Shown piece by piece: positions 42,122-49,708 of a stretch of 64,000 bases of DNA. Source of the DNA: Paenibacillus silagei (GTDB lineage Bacteria; Bacillota; Bacilli; Paenibacillales; Paenibacillaceae); assembly GCF_017874735.1 (NCBI RefSeq), contig NZ_JAGGLV010000008.1:62001-126000 (forward strand). The letters run 5' to 3'. The translations under genes and the position numbers were made by a program. The notes beneath the pieces are model-generated. The model saw only the letters and a program-made list of their open reading frames with translations. It was not told where the DNA came from and made no database searches. Numbering within the stretch: position 1 is the first letter of the stretch; each line of letters opens with the position of its first letter.

Positions 42122-43051
42122 ATGAATGAGCTGGAACGAACATACGAAGAAGAGCTGGAGGCCTTCCTGATCTGGATGAAGGATGCCGGTTATACAGCAC
42201 ATACCCAGAAATCCTACCTTGCGGATGTGCGGGAATTCCTGGACCATCTGAACGGCAAGGAGCTGGGAACGGTTAAGAAGCTGCATGTGGTGTCCTATCT
42301 GACCTCGGTCCGTGAGCGGGGAGTCAGCGATGCCACCCGTAACCGCAAGCATGCCTCGGTTAACTGTCTGTTCAAGGCACTGTCCGAGCTGGAGCTGTTA
42401 TCTATTAACCCGGCGGCAGGGATCAAGAAATCCAAGACCGACAAAAACCGTGAGCCGGTCTATCTGGAGGAGAAAGAGCTGGAGCGGTTCCTCTCAGCGG
42501 TGGACGGCAAGTACAGAAGCCGCAATCTGGCGGTCTTCCTGCTTATGTCCTATATGGGGCTGCGGGTAGGGGAAGTACATACGCTGAATCTGAGTGATTA
42601 TAATGTAGACCGACGCACTCTGCGGGTCTTCGGCAAAGGGCGCAAATGGCGGGGCATACCGGTTCCGGAGGGTGTAGCCCCGTATCTCGATCAGGCGATT
42701 GCGGACCGGCTGGTCCCTTGGCGCAGCAAAGAAGAGGCCATGTTCATCTCGCAGAAGGGCCGCAGATTGTCGATTCGGGGAATTCAGGGCATTGCTGCGG
42801 ATACCTTCAGCCGCTTCCAGAGTGAGCGGCCCTCTTCCCAGCAGCGTGCCTATTCGAGCCATAAGCTGCGGCATTCGTTCGCTACTATGCTGCTGCGCAA
42901 GGGCGCGGATCTGCGGACGGTGCAGGAGCTGCTGGGTCACTCTTCCATTCAGACAACTACAGTCTATACCCATATCACGAGCCGGGAGAAGGAAGAGGCG
43001 ATGTCCCGACTGCAAATCAGCAGCGCTGATAAGCTGAGCGGCAGCCTGTAA
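42122..43051 (+). CDS. Tyrosine recombinase (XerC/XerD/phage integrase-like)
   Basis: 309-residue site-specific recombinase. The core-binding N-domain starts [20 protein letters not shown]. Catalytic residues: R in [11 protein letters not shown] in [11 protein letters not shown]247 and R250 in [10 protein letters not shown]273 in GHSS and nucleophile Y282 in TVYTHI. Complete and intact. It is a stand-alone gene next to a LysR gene, without phage or transposon genes or att sites that I can see, so its target is unknown. Together with XerS it makes two Xer-like recombinases in one window. GGGAGGGGA upstream of ATG 42122. Confidence 0.86.
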   Translation: MNELERTYEEELEAFLIWMKDAGYTAHTQKSYLADVREFLDHLNGKELGTVKKLHVVSYLTSVRERGVSDATRNRKHASVNCLFKALSELELLSINPAAGIKKSKTDKNREPVYLEEKELERFLSAVDGKYRSRNLAVFLLMSYMGLRVGEVHTLNLSDYNVDRRTLRVFGKGRKWRGIPVPEGVAPYLDQAIADRLVPWRSKEEAMFISQKGRRLSIRGIQGIAADTFSRFQSERPSSQQRAYSSHKLRHSFATMLLRKGADLRTVQELLGHSSIQTTTVYTHITSREKEEAMSRLQISSADKLSGSL

Positions 43052-43082
43052 TCGAACTGTCTAGCATTATTATCACTTGAAC

Positions 43083-43100
43083 TATGAATTTTTGTTCATA
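43083..43100. repeat. TATGAA-N6-TTCATA dyad
   Basis: Half sites identical to those in the 10149/18469 palindromes, but with a six-base centre (TTTTTG). It lies in the gap after the recombinase gene. Possibly related, possibly chance. Confidence 0.35.
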
Positions 43101-43265
43101 TCCTAACGCATAAATTACATGCAATGTGCATTTTAATGATGACAACTTGTCTATGAATTGCTACCATGAGAAAGGGAAAAACGGAGATGAGAAATCAACC
43201 GCATCATTCGCTTTAGTCGCTTAACGCGTCTTCGCGTCTTGTGAATGCTTGGATGCTTAGATTTC

Positions 43266-43300
43266 AAAAAAAGGCCGCCAATCCCTGCGGATTGGCGGCC
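43266..43300 (-). terminator. Terminator of ldh
   Basis: GGCCGCCAATCC (43273-43284), CTGC, GGATTGGCGGCC (43289-43300), a perfect 12 bp stem. A7 at 43266-43272 becomes the T-run for leftward transcripts. Confidence 0.88.
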
Positions 43301-43318
43301 GGCTCGTTCCGGCTGGAA

Positions 43319-44242
43319 TTATAGCTCCAGCTTGGTAATTTCACTCTTGAGCTTGTCAGCGGACTGCTGGAATAAGCTCTGTTCTTCTTCGCTGAGCGGA
43401 AGATCAAGCACCTCACGCACACCGGAGCGGTCCACAACACACGGAGCGCCGAGGAACACATCGGAGACGCCGTTGTAGTTGTTCAGTAGTGTAGATACAT
43501 TCAGAACGGAGCCTTCATTATTCAGGATGGACGCTACAATGCGGTCCAGTGCAAGCGCGATGGCGTAGGAGGTCGATCCCTTGGCATCGATAATCTCGTA
43601 AGCGGCATTCTTCGTATCCTCGAAGATTTCTTTGCGTTCGGCTTCATCGAAGCCCAGATCAATCCCGGCGACATTGGCGAGACTCCAGACCGGCAGCTCG
43701 GAATCGCCATGCTCCCCGATGATCTGTCCATGGATGCTGCGCGGGTCAATCTCCTTGTGCTTCCCGATCAGGTAACGGAAGCGGGCGCTGTCCAGTACCG
43801 TTCCTGAGCCGATAACCCGTCTGCGGTCGAAGCCGCTGATCTTCAGGGTGGCGTACGCCAGGATATCGACCGGATTGGTCGCAATCAGCAGGATCGCGTG
43901 CTGGTTGTATTTCGTGATTTTCTGGATGATATCTTTGAAGATCGAGATGTTCTTGCGGAGCAGGTCGATCCGGGTTTCACCAGGCTTCTGGGAGGCTCCG
44001 GCAGTGACGATAATAATGTCGGCTTCGCGGCAATCCTCATAGGTACCGGCCCAAAGCTTCACGCCTCCTACAAAAGGCATACCATGGTTCATATCCAGCG
44101 CTTCACCAAGCGCCTTCTGGTGGTTCACATCGATCAGTACAAGCTCGGGCATGCGCTTACGCAGCAGCAGCGTATAGGCTGTAGTGGTTCCGACTGCACC
44201 GGTACCGATGACTACAACACGATTGGGCTTAAATGGGGCCAT
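43319..44242 (-). CDS. ldh: L-lactate dehydrogenase
   Basis: Reduces pyruvate to L-lactate with NADH, for redox balance in low oxygen. 307 residues. Rossmann loop VVIGTGAVGTTTAY (10-23), R91 in GETRIDLL, D151 and R154 in VLDSARFRY, catalytic H178 in GEHGDSE, and TSYAIA near the C-terminus. Start ATG 44242 behind GGAGGAG. A Rex operator (TTGTGAA-N6-TTCACAA) was looked for in the upstream gap and not found. Confidence 0.95.
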   Translation of the reverse strand: MAPFKPNRVVVIGTGAVGTTTAYTLLLRKRMPELVLIDVNHQKALGEALDMNHGMPFVGGVKLWAGTYEDCREADIIIVTAGASQKPGETRIDLLRKNISIFKDIIQKITKYNQHAILLIATNPVDILAYATLKISGFDRRRVIGSGTVLDSARFRYLIGKHKEIDPRSIHGQIIGEHGDSELPVWSLANVAGIDLGFDEAERKEIFEDTKNAAYEIIDAKGSTSYAIALALDRIVASILNNEGSVLNVSTLLNNYNGVSDVFLGAPCVVDRSGVREVLDLPLSEEEQSLFQQSADKLKSEITKLEL

Positions 44243-44333
44243 GTTAAATCTCCTCCAGCATTTTTATTTTGGTAGTATAAGGAAGGCAGAGCCATTCCAC
44301 TTGCTGTCCAATCTTATCCATCATAATCGCTAG

Positions 44334-44385
44334 GGATAGTGTTTTCAAGCTATCCGTTTTTCATCCATTACCCGTAATAGGGTAA
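44334..44385. promoter_or_regulatory. Two dyads between ldh and the APC permease gene
   Basis: GGATAG-N10-CTATCC (44334-44355) followed by GTTTTTC, and TTACCC-GTAATA-GGGTAA (44368-44385). Both lie in the 199 bp divergent gap; the second is a perfect 18 bp dyad and a plausible operator for one or both genes. The first could be a small terminator. Confidence 0.45.
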
Positions 44386-44441
44386 GCTAACAACGATTTT
44401 TCTGTTATCCACTCAACCACTTGACAGGAGCGAACTGAAGT

Positions 44442-45827
44442 ATGGATTTATTCCGCAAAAAACCGCTGGCCATTCCCCAGAATGCCGGAGCGGAGAAACT
44501 TAGCAAGACACTGGGCGCCTTAGATTTGACGATGCTTGGGGTAGGAGCCATTATCGGCACCGGGATCTTTGTTATGACGGGGGTGGCTGCTGCGGAGCAT
44601 GCCGGCCCGGGACTGGTGCTGTCCTTCATCATCGCGGGGATTGCCTGTGTGCTATCCGCCTTGTGCTATTCCGAATTTGCTTCGACCCTGCCGGTATCCG
44701 GCAGCGCCTACGCCTATAGCTATGTCGCCTTCGGCGAATTGCTGGCCTGGGTGCTCGGCTGGGATCTTGTACTGGAATACGGGGTTGCTGCCGCAGCGGT
44801 AAGCAGCGGATGGTCCGGTTATTTCCAGGGTCTGCTGGAGGGCTTCGGGATACATTTGCCCACAGCTTTGTCTGGAGCGTATAATGCGGATAAGGGAACA
44901 TTCATCAATCTGCCTGCCGTCATCATTATCCTGCTGATCTCCTATCTGCTGACACGGGGGGTCAAGGAGACCGCCCGCTTCAACGCAGTGATGGTCGCAA
45001 TTAAGATCTCCGTGGTGCTGCTGTTCATCATCACCGGTATTTTCTATGTGAAGCCGGAGAACTGGACGCCCTTCCTGCCGTTCGGGATTCATGGCGTGAT
45101 GAACGGCGCGGCCACTGTATTTTTTGCCTATATCGGCTTTGATGCCATTTCAACCGCGGCAGAAGAAGTGAAGCGTCCGCAGCGCGATCTTCCAATCGGG
45201 ATTATCTCATCCCTTGCCATCTGTACAGTCTTATATATCGCCGTATCCTTGGTCCTGACGGGCATTGTGCCTTATCAGAGCCTGAATGTCAGCGATCCGG
45301 TATCCTTTGCGCTGCGGTTCGTGGGCCAGAATATGATTGCCGGACTGATCTCCATCGGGGCGATTGCCGGAATGACAACCGTTCTGCTGGTTATGCTGTT
45401 CGGCCAGACCCGCTTGCTGTTCGCTATCTCGCGTGACGGGCTGCTGCCGAAGAGCTTGTCCAAGGTTAGCGCCAAGACGCATACCCCGGTGCGCAGCACC
45501 TGGATGGTGGGCAGTCTGATCGCTGTGCTTACCGGCTTTGTACCTCTGGACAGGCTGGCGAATCTGACGAGTATCGGCACTTTATTTGCCTTCCTGGTTG
45601 TGTCTCTCGGGGTCATTATGCTCCGCCGGACGAAGACAGATCTCCGCAGAGGCTTCCGGGTTCCTTGGGTTCCGCTGGTTCCTCTCCTTAGTGCGGCAGC
45701 CTGCGGCTATTTAATGTATAATCTCGGCAGAGAGACCTGGATTGGCTTCATCATCTGGGTTGCGTTCGGACTGGTGATTTACTCATTGTACGGCTACAAA
45801 CGCAGTAATCTGAATACGAAGAAATAG
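44442..45827 (+). CDS. APC family amino acid permease (YfnA-like)
   Basis: 461-residue transporter with about 12 helices, of the CAT/YfnA-type group of cationic or general amino acid importers. Characteristic sequence: GVGAIIGTGIFVMTGVAAAE at helix 1, CYSEFASTLPVSGSAYAYSY, and FFAYIGFDAISTAAEEVKRP at helix 6. AGGAG is 11 bases upstream of the ATG. Substrate undetermined. Confidence 0.88.
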   Translation: MDLFRKKPLAIPQNAGAEKLSKTLGALDLTMLGVGAIIGTGIFVMTGVAAAEHAGPGLVLSFIIAGIACVLSALCYSEFASTLPVSGSAYAYSYVAFGELLAWVLGWDLVLEYGVAAAAVSSGWSGYFQGLLEGFGIHLPTALSGAYNADKGTFINLPAVIIILLISYLLTRGVKETARFNAVMVAIKISVVLLFIITGIFYVKPENWTPFLPFGIHGVMNGAATVFFAYIGFDAISTAAEEVKRPQRDLPIGIISSLAICTVLYIAVSLVLTGIVPYQSLNVSDPVSFALRFVGQNMIAGLISIGAIAGMTTVLLVMLFGQTRLLFAISRDGLLPKSLSKVSAKTHTPVRSTWMVGSLIAVLTGFVPLDRLANLTSIGTLFAFLVVSLGVIMLRRTKTDLRRGFRVPWVPLVPLLSAAACGYLMYNLGRETWIGFIIWVAFGLVIYSLYGYKRSNLNTKK

Positions 45828-45867
45828 TCTTTTAAATACTCATTAATGTAGAAAAGGAGAGAGAGCA

Positions 45868-47160
45868 TTGTCAGCCAAAGCTTCATGTTCCAAGGTTCTA
45901 AGAGTGGCGTTGATGCTTCTTATGACTCTGCTGATTCTCTCAGCTTGCTCGTCCGCCCCTCCGCCGGAGGCAACCCGGCCTCCTCAGCCGACTGAAGCGC
46001 CGGAAGAAGGGCAGATGATTACAGTCATTACCCCGGATAACAAGAATGTCGAACCCGAAAATGCAAAGAAATACCAGATTCAGACGCGGCTGACCGATTT
46101 CCGGCTGCTCAACCCCTCTGCAGGACTAGCCTGGGGGGTAACGCGCAATGAGCTTCGAATGTACATGACGCTGAATAACGGCAAGACCTGGGCGAATATC
46201 TCTCCAGCTACGAATGTACAATTTCTAAGCAATCCGGTCTACGGCAAAGAGATTTTCTTCACCGACCCCGAGCATGGCTGGATCATCCGCAGCTCGTTCG
46301 GCTCCACCGAGACCGTGGTGCTGCGTACCACAGACGGTGGACACAGCTGGCAGATCTCAGCGTTCCCCGATTCCAACAAGCTGTCCTCCATCTATTTCAG
46401 CTCCAGCCGCAGCGGCTGGCTGATGACCAAGTGGGATGCAAGTGCGACCAAAGAGAGCAAAGCCTTGTATGCTACTAAGGATGGCGGAGCCACCTGGAAT
46501 CTGGTGATGCAGAATGAGCAGTATAATCCGAATCTGCCGACTAGTTCCATTCCGCATGCGGGGGTAACGACCGGGATGATCTTTGGGGACGAGAGCCGGG
46601 GGTTTGTTATGCTGCAGACCGGCGCTCTGCCCAAGATTTATATGACCAGGGACGGAGGAGCGACCTGGGTGTCGGGTTCGGAATTCCTGGTCAATGACAG
46701 CTTTGCCGGATGTGACCGGGTGGTTACCGGTGTTCCTGAATTCTTCGGGGAGAATGCGTCGGGGGGCTGGATGCCGGTCGGCTGTCAGAGGGAAAAGGAA
46801 GGCAGCATGACCTATAACGGCTATTTTACCGCCAATGGGGGAGAGAACTGGAAATTCACCACTTTCGGGCGGCCGGCGCTATCCGGCATGAACCGTAATG
46901 TGGCCCCCGACTTCCTGAATGCCATGACAGGCTGGTCGCTGGAAGGTAATCTGCTCTATAAGACGGTGGACCAGGGAGTGACCTGGACAGCCCTCCCGGC
47001 CAGCACGGTGCTGCAGTCCAAGCTCCTGGAGTATCCGGAGGTAGTGAAGCTGCAGTTCATTTCAAATGATGTCGGCTGGCTGCTGATCTCGAAGGAGGAG
47101 GACCGCAAGTCGATCCTGCTTCAGACCACTAACGGCGGCGAGAGCTGGCGTGTAATGTAA
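45868..47160 (+). CDS. Lipoprotein with BNR/Ycf48-like repeats
   Basis: 430 residues from TTG 45868 (AAAGGAG eight bases upstream). Signal peptide with lipobox LSAC, a Pro-rich linker, then a beta-propeller with repeated S/T-x-DGG-x-T/S-W motifs (RTTDGGHSWQI, ATKDGGATWNL, MTRDGGATWVS, TNGGESWRV). The fold resembles plant/cyanobacterial Ycf48, but in Firmicutes such proteins have no known assembly role. Cell surface anchored. Function unknown. Confidence 0.8.
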   Translation: MSAKASCSKVLRVALMLLMTLLILSACSSAPPPEATRPPQPTEAPEEGQMITVITPDNKNVEPENAKKYQIQTRLTDFRLLNPSAGLAWGVTRNELRMYMTLNNGKTWANISPATNVQFLSNPVYGKEIFFTDPEHGWIIRSSFGSTETVVLRTTDGGHSWQISAFPDSNKLSSIYFSSSRSGWLMTKWDASATKESKALYATKDGGATWNLVMQNEQYNPNLPTSSIPHAGVTTGMIFGDESRGFVMLQTGALPKIYMTRDGGATWVSGSEFLVNDSFAGCDRVVTGVPEFFGENASGGWMPVGCQREKEGSMTYNGYFTANGGENWKFTTFGRPALSGMNRNVAPDFLNAMTGWSLEGNLLYKTVDQGVTWTALPASTVLQSKLLEYPEVVKLQFISNDVGWLLISKEEDRKSILLQTTNGGESWRVM

Positions 47161-47168
47161 TACTGTAC

Positions 47169-47204
47169 AAGAGGGTGCCCGTTCTGACGGACATCCTCTT
47201 TTTT
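47169..47204 (+). terminator. Terminator after the BNR lipoprotein
   Basis: AGAGGGTGCCCG pairs with CGGACATCCTCT with one mismatch, then six T. Confidence 0.75.
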
Positions 47205-47270
47205 ACATTAAATCCGCTTAAAGGCCTCTACAATATAAGGAAAAATCTTATTTAAAATTTTCTTTAAAAG

Positions 47271-47314
47271 TGTGAAAAAAATCACATGACAAACTTTGAA
47301 TCCTGTGATATATT
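47271..47314 (+). promoter_or_regulatory. Fnr/CRP-type box and promoter of the 58-residue protein
   Basis: TGTGA-AAAAAA-TCACA (47271-47286) is an exact match to the Bacillus Fnr consensus TGTGA-N6-TCACA. ATGACA (47286-47291) and TATATT (47309-47314), 17 bp apart, give a promoter whose start would put the box centre near -42, the class II activation position. Box and spacing are seen; the regulator (Fnr or another CRP-family protein) is inferred. Confidence 0.65.
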
Positions 47315-47387
47315 TAACACATAGAGAACAAGTTACTTTTTTCACAAACTTTCAAACAAACTTCCAACCCGAAGAGGAGAGATTACA

Positions 47388-47564
47388 ATGACAACTTTTG
47401 AAACGGATTATATGACTAGAAACCTGATGCAATTGTGCTACAACTGCGATGACGCTCACTTGTGCCAGACTGAAGAACAATGCAAAGCCTGCTGGGCAGA
47501 GAACGGCATGATGCCGGAAGAAACGAACGAAACCAGACAACTGTTAGACCTCGTACATGCTTAA
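47388..47564 (+). CDS. 58-residue cysteine-rich protein
   Basis: Small protein found by hand. GAGGAGA is seven bases upstream of the ATG. Translation ends LLDLVHA. Five cysteines at 17, 20, 26, 32 and 35 (CYNCDDAHLCQTEEQCKACW), a tight cluster suited to binding zinc or an iron-sulfur cluster; the ends are acidic. No family recognised. Promoter with an Fnr-like box 100 bp upstream and a strong terminator behind it (47592-47631), so it is a separate transcription unit and probably switched on when oxygen is low. Confidence 0.75.
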   Translation: MTTFETDYMTRNLMQLCYNCDDAHLCQTEEQCKACWAENGMMPEETNETRQLLDLVHA

Positions 47565-47591
47565 TCTAACCGCCACTCGGGTATTATAGAA

Positions 47592-47636
47592 GGCCATTTG
47601 AGTTCCCGGCAGTACCGGAGCCTGAATGGTCTTTTT
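47592..47636 (+). terminator. Terminator after the 58-residue protein gene
   Basis: GGCCATT...CCCGG-CAGTA-CCGG...AATGGTC imperfect stem, then CTTTTTG. Confidence 0.7.
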
Positions 47637-47738
47637 GCCGTTTCTACCGGTGCTGTCTTACAGACAAGAGGCATATATATGTAGAGAAGCCTATAGGGGC
47701 AGGTGTGCTAACTACTTGGGAATAAGGGGGAAGAGACA

Positions 47739-48137
47739 ATGGGAACGGGGAGTGATCCATCCTGGCTGTTCGATTTTACAGGAACGGTATTGCCGGTCTT
47801 TCTCGCTCTGGTCGTGGGGATCATCGCTGTGTCTGCTGGCCGGGGATTGCTTCAGTGGAGCCGGAACAATAATGCCCCCCTGCAGTCCATTCCCGCCCGT
47901 ATCGTGAGCAAGCGGACCGAAGTGCGCCAGCAGCAGTCCCAGGAGGATAGTCTCTCCAGCCGGACCAGCACCACCTACTATCTGACCTATGAAGCTGAGG
48001 ATGGGGTGCGCAGGGAATTCAAGGTGGAGGGACAGGAATACGGGATGAGCGCTGAGGGGGATCAAGGCATACTGACGTATCAGGGGACACGGTATCATGG
48101 CTTTCAGCGGCGTCCTCACTACTCCACGGCGGAGTAG
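47739..48137 (+). CDS. DUF2500 family membrane protein
   Basis: 132 residues. One N-terminal membrane helix (about 16-36, TVLPVFLALVVGIIAVSAG), then a beta-rich domain with IPARIVSKRTEV, TTYYLTYEAEDGVRREFKV and YGMSAEGDQGILTYQGTRY, which fits the DUF2500 family. No known function. GGAAGAG before the ATG; terminator after. Confidence 0.75.
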   Translation: MGTGSDPSWLFDFTGTVLPVFLALVVGIIAVSAGRGLLQWSRNNNAPLQSIPARIVSKRTEVRQQQSQEDSLSSRTSTTYYLTYEAEDGVRREFKVEGQEYGMSAEGDQGILTYQGTRYHGFQRRPHYSTAE

Positions 48138-48170
48138 CTAAGATGGCAATGTATTATAGATGGTGATAGG

Positions 48171-48207
48171 ACCCCCTGGTTCCCGCTGTGGAGCCAGGGG
48201 GTTTTTG
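48171..48207 (+). terminator. Terminator after DUF2500 gene
   Basis: ACCCCCTGG (48171-48179) pairs with CCAGGGGGT (48194-48202); TTTT follows. Confidence 0.8.
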
Positions 48208-48282
48208 CGTGTATCCGGCATAGAGACGGAAGAAGAGGAAGCAGGAAATTGGGCGCAGACTGTCACCTCCTGGGCGAATACA

Positions 48283-48290
48283 CATACAAT
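48283..48290 (+). promoter_or_regulatory. Possible sigma-E -10 element before cwlJ
   Basis: CATACAAT matches the sporulation sigma-E -10 consensus (CATACA-T). A clear -35 is not seen; GTCACC at 15 bp is only partly like the consensus. cwlJ and gerQ are mother-cell sigma-E genes in B. subtilis. Confidence 0.4.
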
Positions 48291-48375
48291 ACAGCGAGCA
48301 GCAAAAGAACAACGGAGAATCACATAGTTTGCATAGCTTCACCCGTCCATGAAATGAATGTAAGGAGGAGAACGC

Positions 48376-48798
48376 GTGGCTGTCATCAAAACAAACTCGG
48401 AGGACGTAAGAGTGCTTGCACGGCTGATGCGGGCAGAGGCTGAAGAGGATGGAGAGTCAGGCATGCTGATGGTCGGCAATGTCGGCGTGAACCGGATTCT
48501 TGGCAATTGTCTGGATTTCAACAACATCCGCAGTGTGAACGACATGGTGTACCAGAGCCCCGGCGGCTTCGAAGCCCCGCAGAAGGGATACTTCTATCAA
48601 CGGGCGCGGGAAGCCGATATCCGGCTGGCGAAACGTGCGATTGCCGGGGAGCGAACCTGGCCGGCCTCGAATGCGCTCTGGTTCTTCCGCCCTGTCGGCG
48701 ACTGTCCGGCGACCTGGTACAATCAGCAGAATACCGGACGCTACAAGGCTCACTGCTTCTTCACTCCGACACAGGGAGATTGTCCGGCAGTATACTAG
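48376..48798 (+). CDS. cwlJ: Spore cortex hydrolase CwlJ
   Basis: 140-residue hydrolase of the SleB/CwlJ family, spore-coat bound, which degrades cortex peptidoglycan in germination. LARLMRAEAEEDGESGMLMVGN carries the catalytic glutamate region; NRAFAGERTWPASNALWFFR-like sequence (IAGERTWPASNALWF) and HCFFTPT close it. Lacks a signal peptide, like B. subtilis CwlJ. GTG start behind GGAGGAG. GerQ, needed for CwlJ to be retained in the coat, follows 42 bp on. Confidence 0.9.
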   Translation: MAVIKTNSEDVRVLARLMRAEAEEDGESGMLMVGNVGVNRILGNCLDFNNIRSVNDMVYQSPGGFEAPQKGYFYQRAREADIRLAKRAIAGERTWPASNALWFFRPVGDCPATWYNQQNTGRYKAHCFFTPTQGDCPAVY

Positions 48799-48840
48799 GC
48801 AAGACAAGGTATTTATTACACTTTAGGAGGTAATCCGTAC

Positions 48841-49392
48841 ATGATCGTTCAACCGTACCGCCCAGTTCCTTATATGATGGGCAGCAATCCAGCAGGCAGC
48901 ATGAACAATATGAACAATATGAACAATATGAACAATATGAACAATATGAATAATATGGAGAACATGAATAACATGAACAACATGGGGCACATCGGGAATA
49001 TGGGGAAAATGGGAAACATGGGGAACATGGGCACCATGGTCGCTATGCCGCCTCAGGTCAGCAGCGGCAGTCCCATGATGCCTGGCGGCACGGTGGTCTC
49101 CACAGCCGCACCTGTGTTTGAACAGTCCTATGTGGAGAACATATTCCGCCTGAACCTGGGCAAGGTGGGCACCTTCTATTTCACATATGAGAACAACAAG
49201 GACTGGAATGCCAAGGTCTATACCGGGGTGCTGGAAGCTGCGGGCCGTGACCACCTGATTATCAGCGACCGTGCTACCGGCCAGCGGGTAGTGCTGCTGA
49301 TGGTTAACTTTGATTACGCTACTTTCGAAGAGCCGCTTGTCTATCAATATCCGGGCGTTGTCGGGAATCCGCTTGGAGTGCGCAACTGCTAA
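48841..49392 (+). CDS. gerQ: Spore coat protein GerQ
   Basis: Inner-coat protein required for CwlJ localisation. 183 residues. The conserved C-terminal half is ENIFRLNLGKVGTFYFTYEN, then WNAKVYTGVLEAAGRDHLII and VVLLMVNFDYATFEEP. The N-terminal half is a low-complexity MNN repeat (residues 21-47) followed by MGN-type repeats, encoded by a near-perfect 9-base ATGAACAAT tandem repeat at 48901-48957 that could slip and vary in length. Strong AGGAGG. Operon with cwlJ, as in Bacillus. Confidence 0.9.
   Translation: MIVQPYRPVPYMMGSNPAGSMNNMNNMNNMNNMNNMNNMENMNNMNNMGHIGNMGKMGNMGNMGTMVAMPPQVSSGSPMMPGGTVVSTAAPVFEQSYVENIFRLNLGKVGTFYFTYENNKDWNAKVYTGVLEAAGRDHLIISDRATGQRVVLLMVNFDYATFEEPLVYQYPGVVGNPLGVRNC
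48901..48988 (+). repeat. 9-base tandem repeat in gerQ
   Basis: Successive ATGAACAAT units, interrupted by ATGGAGAAC, then degenerate ATGGGGAAC-type units. Encodes the Met-Asn-Asn run. Confidence 0.85.
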
Positions 49393-49431
49393 TCCGCTTT
49401 TTTCGGCCATTTATCCATAGAATCATCCAAA

Positions 49432-49468
49432 AACGGCTGTCCGCCTTGGTTTGAGGCGGTCAGCCGTT
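49432..49468 (+). terminator. Hairpin after gerQ
   Basis: AACGGCTGTCCGCCT (49432-49446), loop TGGTTTG, AGGCGGTCAGCCGTT (49454-49468), one mismatch. No T-run follows, so termination strength is unsure. Confidence 0.55.
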
Positions 49469-49520
49469 ACTTATGCTCCCGTACGTACATATGCTGTATT
49501 TTTCGAGGGGACACGCATGC

Positions 49521-49550
49521 TTGCTGTTTCACCTAATATATTTATATAAT
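49521..49550 (+). promoter_or_regulatory. Promoter of the CNNM-type gene
   Basis: TTGCTG (49521-49526), 18 bp, TATAAT (49545-49550). Start near 49557 would give a leader of about 150 nt. Confidence 0.55.
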
Positions 49551-49668
49551 GAAAGTATTATTTATAATCCGTGATTTTGTATAGGAGATGAGGGCATTGG
49601 GGAATTGATACGCAAGGGTTCTTTTAGCGTAATCGAGTCTGACATTTTGAGCAAACGAAGGAGGTGGG

Positions 49669-49702
49669 CCTATCCAGCCGTACAGATTACGGTGGATAGG
49701 AG
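49669..49702 (+). promoter_or_regulatory. Hairpin sequestering the ribosome site of the CNNM-type gene
   Basis: CCTATCC (49669-49675) pairs with GGATAGG (49694-49700), and CCGT (49678-49681) with ACGG (49689-49692). The right arm contains most of the GGATAGGAG ribosome site for the TTG at 49709. An upstream ATAGG (49581-49585) could pair with CCTAT instead and open it. Translational control is inferred; the fold is read directly. Confidence 0.55.
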
Positions 49703-49708
49703 TATAAA

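Larger units (their letters stand above)
49393..49708. other. Gap and leader region before the CNNM-type gene
   Basis: Holds a hairpin after gerQ (49432-49468), a promoter (49521-49550) and a roughly 150 nt leader that ends in a hairpin over the ribosome site (49669-49700). Confidence 0.6.

Noticed and set aside
44243..44441. Rex operator upstream of ldh
   Set aside because: No TTGTGAA-N6-TTCACAA or near match found.
47626..47907. 93-residue plus-strand frame before the DUF2500 gene
   Set aside because: Overlaps the terminator of the 58-residue gene and the start of the DUF2500 gene; no ribosome site.
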